Of a stretch of DNA of 64,000 nucleotides, positions 1 to 6,789 are shown piece after piece. Under the pieces are notes generated by a model. That model saw nothing but the letters and a program-made list of their open reading frames with translations. It ran no database searches and was not told where the DNA came from. Positions within the stretch are counted from its first letter, which is position 1. Every line of letters begins with the position of its first letter. Made by a program: the position numbers and the translations under genes. The DNA comes from Roseburia sp. 831b (lineage in GTDB: Bacteria; Bacillota; Clostridia; Lachnospirales; Lachnospiraceae), in the NCBI RefSeq assembly GCF_001940165.2, contig NZ_CP135162.1:1951501-2015500 (forward strand), written 5' to 3'.

Positions 1-2
1 CC

Positions 3-59
3 TATGCGAATTTAGATTCCCTCAACAATTATTTAAGTACGTTATCATCTGAAAACTAA
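3..59 (+). CDS. possible C-terminal tail of a gene entering from the left
   Basis: One plus-strand frame is open from the window edge for 18 codons and stops with TAA at 57-59. The predicted tail is polar and contains no motif. The only support for a gene is this open frame together with the plus-strand-compatible terminator about 90 bases further on. A second frame is also open, to position 52, so the choice of frame is weak. Confidence 0.25.
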   Translation, partial: YANLDSLNNYLSTLSSEN

Positions 60-147
60 GTGCTTTTCTTATGTCTCAGATTTTGTGAGCGAACAAAGAT
101 TGCATCCTCGCGGAGCCTTTTACATGATAAGAGGGCAATAATAAAAA

Positions 148-191
148 TGACATGCAGACCGGATTATTCCGTATTTGCATGTCATTTTTTT
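148..191. terminator. bidirectional hairpin terminator
   Basis: TGACATGCA and TGCATGTCA pair across an inner CGGA/TCCG stem. The hairpin is preceded by an A run and followed by seven T residues, so it can work in both directions. It directly abuts the stop codon of the minus-strand gene ending at 190 and would also end a plus-strand transcript entering from the left. Confidence 0.8.
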
Positions 192-786
192 ATGTGGTTG
201 GATTGCTCTCGGTCGATTGTACCTCTCCTGTTGTAGGACTGCTCTCGGTCGATTGTACCTCTCCTGTTGTAGGACTACTCTCGGTCGATTGTACCTCTCC
301 TGTTGTCGGACTGCTTTCGGTTGTCTGCTCCTCCTTCAGCGTCTGAATGCCACCTTCCTCGACAACTGCCTTATCAAGAGCCTCTTTCACTGCATTAACT
401 AAAACCGTAGTTGTATATTGATTTTCTGTTGTATATGTAATGTTTTCGAGTGACTGGTTTGCTAAAATCTGATCTCTTACCTGTTCCATTGTCGTCTCCA
501 TCAAAGGATACATCGTTGTTACAGTCTCACTCAAATTTACGAGGGAAATGGAATGAATCTGATTTTCTTCCACTACTACCTGCACATCCATGGTCTGATC
601 CTGAAACGTAATCGTAGAAGTATACACTCCCGGCACATATTTTGCCGTTTCCACCGATGATTCTTCTTCTTTTGGAAGGAACATATAAAGCAGTAAAATG
701 ATAAGCAAAATGCCAAGTCCCACAAATATTGCTGTATAAATCAGTTCTTTCATATGAAGAACTACAATTTTCGTCTTTGCGCTCAA
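190..786 (-). CDS. membrane-anchored FMN-binding-domain-like protein
   Basis: The 198-residue protein has a short N-terminal segment, one strong membrane helix (about residues 15-36), and an outside domain of about 100 residues. The pattern PGVYTS..., a run of beta strands around VQVVVEENQIHSISLV, then NAVKEALDKA resembles the extracytoplasmic FMN-binding domain of RnfG/NqrC type. The flavin-attachment SGAT-like threonine motif is not clearly preserved (YTTT at the expected place), so flavin binding is uncertain. The C terminus carries three 12-residue repeats TTGEVQSTESSP, probably a flexible wall-spanning tail. The start codon is TTG at 786, chosen because GGAGG lies eight bases upstream; the internal ATG has no ribosome site. 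The gene stands alone with its own terminator. Confidence 0.6.
   Translation of the reverse strand: MSAKTKIVVLHMKELIYTAIFVGLGILLIILLLYMFLPKEEESSVETAKYVPGVYTSTITFQDQTMDVQVVVEENQIHSISLVNLSETVTTMYPLMETTMEQVRDQILANQSLENITYTTENQYTTTVLVNAVKEALDKAVVEEGGIQTLKEEQTTESSPTTGEVQSTESSPTTGEVQSTESSPTTGEVQSTESNPTT
205..330. repeat. 36-bp tandem repeat, in-frame, three and a half copies
   Basis: Three near-identical 36-bp units start at 205, 241 and 277, followed by a diverged partial unit from 313. Because 36 is a multiple of three they encode three copies of a 12-residue Thr/Ser/Glu-rich motif at the C terminus of the overlapping gene. The near identity suggests recent slippage or unequal exchange. Confidence 0.9.
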
Positions 787-933
787 TTCCAGACCTCCGT
801 TTCTTACTTATTATAATCTATGAAACTTTTTTTCTTTTATTCAAAAAAGTAATCTTAAAATCTACTTTTCCGTTTTAAGCAGAAGCAAATTCTTGCCTCA
901 TTCAAAAAAGTTCTTTATATTTTAAAAAAGTTG

Positions 934-962
934 TTGACAAATTGTTTTGGACATAGTATTAT
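934..962 (+). promoter_or_regulatory. consensus vegetative promoter for the tRNA-Gly pair
   Basis: TTGACA at 934-939 and TATTAT at 957-962 are separated by exactly 17 bases, close to the sigma-A consensus. The start would fall about 25 bases upstream of the first tRNA-Gly. Confidence 0.8.
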
Positions 963-995
963 ATCAAATGTGTCTGACACAACAGACAACAATAT

Positions 996-1068
996 GCGCG
1001 AGTGGCTCAGTTGGTGGAGCACGACCTTGCCAAGGTCGGGGTCGCGGGTTCGAGTCCCGTCTCGCGCT
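996..1068 (+). tRNA. tRNA-Gly(GCC), copy 1
   Basis: The 73-base gene folds as a cloverleaf. Acceptor strand GCGCGAG pairs with CTCGCGC, the discriminator base is T as expected for glycine, and the anticodon loop TTGCCAA gives anticodon GCC. The T arm GCGGG-TTCGAGT-CCCGT is canonical. CCA is not encoded. It is transcribed from the strong promoter at 934-962 together with an identical second copy. Confidence 0.97.
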
Positions 1069-1111
1069 CTCACAATTCTATATTTGATAAGTCTGATTTC
1101 AGACAACATAT

Positions 1112-1184
1112 GCGCGAGTGGCTCAGTTGGTGGAGCACGACCTTGCCAAGGTCGGGGTCGCGGGTTCGAGTCCCGTCTCGCGCT
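1112..1184 (+). tRNA. tRNA-Gly(GCC), copy 2
   Basis: The sequence is identical to the first copy over all 73 bases and lies 43 bases downstream. The preceding CAGACAACA-TAT flank is also shared with copy 1, which shows a tandem duplication of about 116 bases. CCA is not encoded. A T-run directly follows the acceptor stem and a full terminator follows at 1261. Confidence 0.97.
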
Positions 1185-1260
1185 CTTTTTATTTCCCGGT
1201 AGATTTAACAGGTGTTGAATGTGCTGGGATTTTTTTTTACTGTATTTGTTGGATTAGACA

Positions 1261-1293
1261 GAAAACCCCGGAGCTGCCACTCCGGGGTTTTCA
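1261..1293. terminator. bidirectional terminator between tRNAs and a surface protein gene
   Basis: GAAAACCCCGGAG and CTCCGGGGTTTTC form a perfect 13-bp stem around a six-base loop. The A and T flanks allow use by the tRNA transcript on the plus strand and by the gene ending at 1325 on the minus strand. Confidence 0.85.
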
Positions 1294-1324
1294 AATTGTG
1301 CATCGCTTGGATACCATTTCTTTC

Positions 1325-2596
1325 TTAGCCTTCTATTTCTTCATTCTTTTCCATAACAACTGTTTTTCGACTCATTTTTTTCTTTAAAACGACCGTTATA
1401 ACCGCAGCCACAATTCCTACACACCCTATTGCAATTATAATTACACTCCACAATGACAGCGGACAAGTCTGCTTTATTTCTTTCGTCTTTAATACTTCTT
1501 TACATACAGTGCATTTTTTTACCTTTTCACCTTTGGAAAATGCCTTTGGCTCTTTTGTTACTTCCCATTTTCCTTCCGTATGCCCTGTTGCCGTTATTAC
1601 TTCTTCATTGGTATCTCCACAACGAGAACATTCGAAAACATTTTTTCCACCCTTTGTACAAGTTGCTGCAACCGTTGCTGACGAAACGTAGTCATGACCT
1701 AATGCAGGAATTTCTTCCTCCTTTGTAGCTCCGCTTAATTTATTTGTGTAGACGGTTTTTCCTGCTTCTGTACAAGTTGCTGCAACGGAGTCTGTTTCTT
1801 CCCAACCTGCTTCATAATCTTCCTTCGTCACCAAATTCTTCTGACGAATATATCCTTTTCCATCATGATATGTAATTTCATACATTCCGTTGGAATAAAG
1901 CCCGGTTACTTCAACCTCTGTTCCAATGTCATAAGTTTCATTTTCCTTTGAAGCTGAATAAGAGTCATACACGGATGTATCCGTATTCACAACCACATAA
2001 GTTCCTGTCACAGATTCATCTTTTGTCGGTTCTGATTTTTGTTTTGTGTCAGTTTTTGAATTTGAGTCGGCTGTGTTTTTCTGTCCGGCAGATTCGTTAC
2101 CAGAAGAAGCCGATGCATCATTTGTGGAAGGCGTATTACTTGGTGCAGGAGCGCTGCCTGCAGGCAAAAAATCTTGTGGAATATAGCCACCCTGTTTTAA
2201 CAAATCAACGTAGCCAAGCATATATCCATGATTCAATGCATACTCAATCGCTTCCGTTGTAAATCCCTGCATGGTTGTCATTTGGTATAAAGATGCATCT
2301 ATCTCGGATGGTGAGATTCCAACTGCAACCGTTCCATAAATTGTATCATCAGCGCTTCCAGGAATGAAATCTCCATCATAACCAGAAGAGTAGCATTTTA
2401 CCTCACATGGATTTGCCACACACATCGAGCTTACTAAAACAGCGACTGCACAACCGAATCTTATTACTTTCTTCCTTTTTAATTTCACGTTAATATGATG
2501 TAACTTTTTCTTGATTTTACTGTTCTTTCCCGTTTGGCAGAAACATTCTACCATTTTTTCCTGACAAGTCACCTTATATTTCATACAAATTTTCAT
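1325..2596 (-). CDS. surface protein with SH3-like domain and C-terminal membrane anchor
   Basis: The 423-residue protein has a basic N terminus then a hydrophobic segment (about residues 44-60) that serves as signal or anchor. A low-complexity Ser/Thr/Asn/Lys linker (about 145-195) follows, then an SH3-like module (VVVNTDTSVYDSYS to GYIRQKNLV), then two Cys-containing repeats of the type VAATCTEAGKTVY...GHDY and VAATCTKGGKNVF...GH, common in clostridial surface proteins. A membrane helix near residues 380-405 with a basic tail ends it. The role is presumably wall-associated binding; no catalytic motif is visible. The start is uncertain: ATG at 2554 (residue 15) has AGGAAAAA directly upstream and may be the true start. 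Confidence 0.6.
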   Translation of the reverse strand: MKICMKYKVTCQEKMVECFCQTGKNSKIKKKLHHINVKLKRKKVIRFGCAVAVLVSSMCVANPCEVKCYSSGYDGDFIPGSADDTIYGTVAVGISPSEIDASLYQMTTMQGFTTEAIEYALNHGYMLGYVDLLKQGGYIPQDFLPAGSAPAPSNTPSTNDASASSGNESAGQKNTADSNSKTDTKQKSEPTKDESVTGTYVVVNTDTSVYDSYSASKENETYDIGTEVEVTGLYSNGMYEITYHDGKGYIRQKNLVTKEDYEAGWEETDSVAATCTEAGKTVYTNKLSGATKEEEIPALGHDYVSSATVAATCTKGGKNVFECSRCGDTNEEVITATGHTEGKWEVTKEPKAFSKGEKVKKCTVCKEVLKTKEIKQTCPLSLWSVIIIAIGCVGIVAAVITVVLKKKMSRKTVVMEKNEEIEG

Positions 2597-2617
2597 TTTA
2601 TTTTTTCCACTGTTTTT

Positions 2618-3457
2618 TCACACCAAATACTTCTCTATCAGCTTCTCAACCACTCCCATATTGAGCACATAATCTGCCATCTCATACGTTACAATCAACT
2701 TCTCTCCGATATCATATCCAGCCTCTGTATATGCTTCTATTTTCTTCAACGCCTTTTTGCAATACTCCGCCTGTCCCATCATTCCAAAATGCTCCCATCT
2801 TATCTCTTTTCTTGTCCGCACATTCAGGCAGGTGAAGTCAGGATAGACTTTTCCCAGCTTAGGCAGTGCAAGCGGACATTCATATTTATAAGGGATTCCG
2901 CACAAAAACAGCTTATCCGCAATTATTTTCTCTGATTTGGAACGGACACGCTCACCCTTTTCTGTGTAAATCTCCTGTGTACCCTCCTCGAAATGCTTTC
3001 CCACAAAAGGAACCGACATCCATTCTTTTACATATTCCTCCTCCGTCTGTGTCCATGAGCGAACCCATCGCCTACGATATGGTGTAGTTTTTTCATAACA
3101 TTCTGCAACCTTTTTCGGCTGATAGTCCTCTAAAAACTTATGAATTGCAGCAATTTCCCGTTCCACTTCTGCTAGCACACTTTTGTCATAGTCGCGTTGT
3201 GATATTTTTTTTACAATCTCCTGGTCTGCTCTTTTTACATATTTTCCTCTTGGATATTGCACGGCGTTCTCTGGGGTTTTCACATAATATTGTATCTGAT
3301 TGCGGTTATGGGCTGCCCGCAGTGTTCCCTCCGGTGCATTTTTCAGGCTCCTTTGCACCTGTTTTCTTAATTCCAAAAGTTCTGCCACTCTTCGTTCTAA
3401 TTCTTCTGTGACGATGTCTTTCGTGTACCCTTGTTTTTCCTTCCTAACGTCTTTCAT
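2618..3457 (-). CDS. PD-(D/E)XK-like nuclease-fold protein of unknown role
   Basis: The protein has 279 residues. The N-terminal half is charged and probably helical or coiled (about residues 15-120). The C-terminal half shows a restriction-endonuclease-like pattern: SKSEKIIADKL (Glu about 176), then YPDFTCLN (Asp about 207), then RKEIRWEHFG (Glu about 222, with His where the usual Lys would stand), followed by a helix. I recognise the arrangement SE...PDF...WEHFG from uncharacterised clostridial proteins, but no function is known to me. The start at 3457 is chosen for AAGGAG eight bases upstream; an upstream in-frame extension to 3529 has no ribosome site. It lies right beside the largest repeat island. 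Nuclease activity is inferred only from motifs. Confidence 0.55.
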   Translation of the reverse strand: MKDVRKEKQGYTKDIVTEELERRVAELLELRKQVQRSLKNAPEGTLRAAHNRNQIQYYVKTPENAVQYPRGKYVKRADQEIVKKISQRDYDKSVLAEVEREIAAIHKFLEDYQPKKVAECYEKTTPYRRRWVRSWTQTEEEYVKEWMSVPFVGKHFEEGTQEIYTEKGERVRSKSEKIIADKLFLCGIPYKYECPLALPKLGKVYPDFTCLNVRTRKEIRWEHFGMMGQAEYCKKALKKIEAYTEAGYDIGEKLIVTYEMADYVLNMGVVEKLIEKYLV

Positions 3458-3510
3458 GTGTTCTTCTCCTTTTCTTGTGATTTTTTTATGTAAAACCTTA
3501 TTTCTTTTTT

Positions 3511-4260
3511 GATTGCATGCCTTCATCACTTTTGGCAGATTTGTCTATTATTCCGCTTACATTGTTTTTTATCTGCTTTTGCTGAAAATTGCATGCCTGA
3601 TTGACTTTTTATCCATTTAGGCACGCGCATCTGACCTCTTCCTTTCCCGTCTGGGCGTGCCTCATAGCTTATTTCTGGTAAAAAGCATGTATTTTTCAGG
3701 AGCTCATCGGCATCCTTTCGGTGCCTAAAGACACTTTCTTGGTTGTAGGCATGCATTTTTCTTATTCACTTTGCATGCCTGATGGCTTATTTCTTCTAAT
3801 AGGCACAGCGGATTCTCTAAACCCTCTTGGCTGCGCACATGCCTTTTATCCTTTTTCTTGCAATTGGCACAGCGGATTCTCCAAACCCTCTTGGCTGCGC
3901 ACATGCCTTTTATCCTTTTTCTTGCAATTGGCACAGCAGATTCTTCTAATCCTCTTGGCAGCGCACATGCCTTTTATCCTTTTTCTTGCAATTGGCACAG
4001 CAGATTCTTCTAATTCTCTTGGCAGCGCGCATGCCTTTTATCCTTTTTCTTGCAATTGGCACAGCAGATTCTTCTAATTCTCTTGGCAGCGCACATGCCT
4101 TTTATCTTTTTTCTTGCAATTGGCACAGCAGATTCTTCTAATTCTCTTGGCAGCGCGCATGCCTTTTATCCTTTTTCTTGCAATTGGCACAGCAGGCTTT
4201 CTAATTCGCCGGATTAACGCGCGTACCCTTCAGCTCTTTATTGGCACAAAGCACGCATTT
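3511..4260. repeat. palindromic repeat island A (GGCAYG/CRTGCC motifs)
   Basis: The 750-bp gene-free stretch is filled with the short motif GGCAYG and its complement CRTGCC, often as TTGCATGCCT, AGGCATGCA or GGCACGCGC, in alternating orientation with T-rich spacers of about 15-45 bases. One example is AGGCATGCA...TGCATGCCT near 3758-3790. The same vocabulary recurs in islands at 22610-23015 and 36745-37215 and appears concentrated there. No ribosome-site-preceded reading frame is present. Confidence 0.75.
3802..4249. repeat. seven tandem 64-bp units inside island A
   Basis: Units begin with GGCACAGC at 3802, 3866, 3930, 3994, 4058, 4122 and 4186, an exact 64-bp period; the last unit is diverged after its first dozen bases. 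Each unit contains GGCACAGC, a TTCTTCTAAT-like centre, CTTGGC(A/T)GCGC and CATGCC, then the pyrimidine-rich TTTTATCCTTTTTC and TTGCAATT. The whole unit is conserved, including what would be a spacer, so this is not CRISPR. Confidence 0.9.
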
Positions 4261-4633
4261 CTCCTTAACAAACTTAAAATTGCATTTTCCGGGAGGCGCT
4301 TTGCCAGTCTCCCACATAAATAACCATGCACAATTGCTTGTCTTTTACATATTTTTCATGGATTTAAAAATAGAACAATGATTTTTCCTCTAGAAATGAT
4401 TGATAGAAAAACGTGATACCCGAAGTATAACACAAGTTTTTCATTTTTCCACGAATTTATATATTTTTCAGAAATTCATACACATTTTCATACTGCACAA
4501 AAAATCACAACCTCGCTTTTTCTTCCATTTTATGATAAGATATGTCTATCGCCCGCCTGGGCAGCATCTATCATGATGAATGTGTTTTGTGTTTACGCAT
4601 GCAAAAATTACATAGAAACGGAGATCTTACATT
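4261..4633. other. AT-rich gene-free stretch upstream of the DUF4317 gene
   Basis: After the repeat island there is an AT-rich region without a credible gene on either strand. It must hold the promoter of the gene starting at 4634, for which CGGAGATC is a ribosome site ten bases before the ATG. TATGATAAGATAT near 4532-4544 could provide a -10 element, but no good -35 is seen. Confidence 0.4.
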
Positions 4634-5902
4634 ATGAATAAAAAAGAAGTTCTGGAATTGAAACGACGTTTCAAAAAGGACGAATGTACGTTTACAAGAA
4701 TGTGTGGCTGTTATGTGGATGCCGACCATAATAAAATTGTAAATATTGGAGAAACCTTTTTAAATTTAGAGGAGGAGGAATCCAACAAGTACCTGGAAAT
4801 TGCAAAAAAAGTGCTTTCCGGAACACTTGGGAACAACCTGTTAGAATTGGAGTTCCCGCTTGCTGAGGAAGCTGCCGGTGGCAGACAGCAGTTTTTGATG
4901 GGACTTCGCGACAGCAAATTGAAAAATGAAGAATTGATGGATGCTTTCTATGACCTTGTCATCGATTCTTACGATTTTGTTGGAAATTATCTGATTTTGA
5001 TTTTCCACGATGCTTACGATGTCATGACGAGAACGTCTGACAATAATAACCTGGATGAATCTGAGGAAGTCTATGAGTATCTGCTTTGCGCCATCTGTCC
5101 GGTCGCTTTAAGCAAGCCGGGACTTGGATATCGTGAAGATGAAAACCGCATCGGTTCCCGTATCCGCGACTGGGTTGTCGGAATGCCGGACACCGGTTTC
5201 TTATTCCCTGCATTCAATGACAGAAGCACCGATATCCACTCCACTCTCTTCTATACAAAAGATACCAAGAATCCACATTCCGAATTCATGGAAGCGGGAC
5301 TTGGATGCGGTACAAAACGCACTGCCACTGAGAAAAAAATGACATTCCAGGCAATTGTCGAGCAGGCTGTCGGTGGCGACGAGGAAGAAAATGCCAACGT
5401 GTTCTATCAGCTTCAGGAAGGCTTAAGCGAGATTGTAGAGGCACACGATGCGATGGACGACAACGAAGAAAAAGAACCACTTATTCTAACTACAAGTGAC
5501 GTTTCTTCTATTTTATCCAACAGTAATATTGACGAGGATCAGGCAAAATTCATCGAAAAATCCTATGAGGAAGAATTTCGCGAGCAGCCACCTGTTGCAG
5601 ATGACCTTCTCGATGCAAAAGCTTTAGAGGCTGGCGCTTCCCGAAAGGAAAAACAGGATTTGATGACACAGGTTCAGGTTTTGACCGAACAGTTAGAGGA
5701 TTATAAAGCGATAACCAAAGATGTCGACAGCTCCGAGGAAGTGTCCGGTGACGATGTCAAAACCTACGATGTCATTCTCCGTGTGAAGCCGGAAAAAGTA
5801 AACCAGATTAAATCTGAAACTATCAATGGTCAGAGATGTCTCGTCATTCCAATGGAGGAAAACGAACATGCTGCCGTAAACGGTGTCAATACAACTGTTT
5901 AA
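4634..5902 (+). CDS. DUF4317 domain-containing protein
   Basis: The 422-residue acidic soluble protein has no signal or membrane segment. I recognise the N-terminal pattern MNKKEVLELKRRFKKDECTF...CGCYVD and the GRQQFLMGLRDSKLKNEE region as DUF4317, a family common in Clostridia with no known function. Residues about 195-235 (DTGFLFPAFNDRSTDIHSTLFYTKD) are the family core. The C-terminal third is strongly acidic, with a likely helix near residues 335-360. It is monocistronic: preceded by a repeat-rich upstream region and followed by a hairpin with a T-run. Confidence 0.85.
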   Translation: MNKKEVLELKRRFKKDECTFTRMCGCYVDADHNKIVNIGETFLNLEEEESNKYLEIAKKVLSGTLGNNLLELEFPLAEEAAGGRQQFLMGLRDSKLKNEELMDAFYDLVIDSYDFVGNYLILIFHDAYDVMTRTSDNNNLDESEEVYEYLLCAICPVALSKPGLGYREDENRIGSRIRDWVVGMPDTGFLFPAFNDRSTDIHSTLFYTKDTKNPHSEFMEAGLGCGTKRTATEKKMTFQAIVEQAVGGDEEENANVFYQLQEGLSEIVEAHDAMDDNEEKEPLILTTSDVSSILSNSNIDEDQAKFIEKSYEEEFREQPPVADDLLDAKALEAGASRKEKQDLMTQVQVLTEQLEDYKAITKDVDSSEEVSGDDVKTYDVILRVKPEKVNQIKSETINGQRCLVIPMEENEHAAVNGVNTTV

Positions 5903-5956
5903 TTCCAAACATTACTAGCATTATCATTCACTTGTATTACAGTTATAGGAATATAG

Positions 5957-6046
5957 AAATCCATATCTTACACACACCTAATCAAAATATGCACTGCTAT
6001 TTTGGCTTAGAACGAAAAGGTGCCAAAAGATATGGATTCTTTTTTA
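5957..6046 (+). terminator. long multi-stem terminator, possibly a structured RNA
   Basis: ATCCATATCTT at 5959-5969 pairs perfectly with AAGATATGGAT at 6027-6037, followed by TCTTTTTTT. Inside, CACC/GGTG and CAAAAT/ATTTTG can form further stems separated by asymmetric purine-rich internal loops. It is probably the terminator of the gene ending at 5902. Its length (about 90 bases) and internal loops are more elaborate than the other terminators here. Confidence 0.6.
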
Positions 6047-6051
6047 CCCCA

Positions 6052-6114
6052 AAACTGGTATGCTCAATTTTACATGAACTGGCTTTTTCCTTTCAGCCAG
6101 GTTGCGGATATTAT
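6052..6114 (+). promoter_or_regulatory. CTGG-type operator and -10 element of the first ECF S-component gene
   Basis: AAACTGGTATGCT starts at 6052. ACTGG boxes lie at 6054 and 6078, exactly 24 bases apart, and an inverted CCAG follows at 6097. A -10-like TATTAT is at 6109, 31 bases after the second box. The same arrangement occurs before the other S-component gene at 19695. Direct TGGTAT-type repeats are known for PLP-dependent MocR/GabR/PdxR regulators, so a B6-responsive MocR-family operator is the best guess. The regulator gene is not in this window. Confidence 0.55.
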
Positions 6115-6170
6115 CTATAAAAAGATGATTTGTATCACATACGAATGAAAAAGAAAGAAGGATTTACGTT

Positions 6171-6725
6171 ATGAAAGCAACCACAGAAACAACAACTCAG
6201 ACAACCACCTCGATTGGAAATGTTAAGTTTTTAACAATTACAGCACTTTTCATTGCCTTAACCTATGTCTTTACGGCATTTGTCAATATTCGTCTCCCTA
6301 TCGCTGCAAACGGCGGCCTGATTCACCTTGGAAATGTACCTCTTTTCCTTTGTGCCATCATCTTTGGGAAAAAAAGCGGTGCCATCGCCGGCGGTGTCGG
6401 TATGGGTCTTTTTGATCTTCTCTCCGGTTGGACTGCATGGGCTCCATTTACCTTTGTCATCGTAGCTCTGATGGGATTTGCTGTTGGCGCCATCACCGAA
6501 AAACACCGCGGTCTTGGATGGGACGCACTCGCAATTGCAGTTGCCTGCATCATTAAAGTTGTCGGTTACTATATTGCAGAAGGTTTTATTTACGGAAACT
6601 GGCTTGCACCTGTTACTTCCATTCCTGGAAACCTCGTTCAGATTGGTGTTGCAGCTGTCATCGTATTGCTCGTCGTTGAGAAATTACGCTCCATTGCAAA
6701 CAAAACCATTTTAGCAGAATCATAA
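6171..6725 (+). CDS. ECF transporter S component, probably vitamin B6-type
   Basis: The 184-residue membrane protein has about six hydrophobic segments after a Thr-rich N terminus. It has the S-component pattern GGLIHLGNVPLFLCAIIFGKKSG...GGVGMGLFDLLSGW...WAPFTFV, which binds the vitamin while a shared EcfAAT module (not here) powers uptake. The substrate cannot be read directly. Co-location 64 bases upstream of a PLP-enzyme gene and the MocR-like operator point to pyridoxine/pyridoxal (PdxU-like); hydroxymethylpyrimidine or another vitamin remains possible. The ATG has GAAGGA upstream. A paralogue lies at 19835. Confidence 0.75.
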   Translation: MKATTETTTQTTTSIGNVKFLTITALFIALTYVFTAFVNIRLPIAANGGLIHLGNVPLFLCAIIFGKKSGAIAGGVGMGLFDLLSGWTAWAPFTFVIVALMGFAVGAITEKHRGLGWDALAIAVACIIKVVGYYIAEGFIYGNWLAPVTSIPGNLVQIGVAAVIVLLVVEKLRSIANKTILAES

Positions 6726-6789
6726 GCCCCTGGAACGCAAATAATTTACATAAGAAAAATGTAGCTATAGAAAGCGAGGTCATTTTACC

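Noticed and set aside
1002..1387. Plus-strand open frames starting MAQLVEHDLAKVGVAGSS across both tRNA-Gly genes
   Set aside because: They are translations of tRNA sequence, a common false call; no ribosome site or independent support.
3802..4249. CRISPR array
   Set aside because: The whole 64-bp unit is conserved including the supposed spacer, and no cas genes are nearby.
3721..4323. Open frames with repeated LAAHMPFILFLAIGTA and similar segments
   Set aside because: The frames arise because the 64-bp array stays open; 64 is not a multiple of three, the repeated peptide is an artefact and no ribosome site precedes a start.
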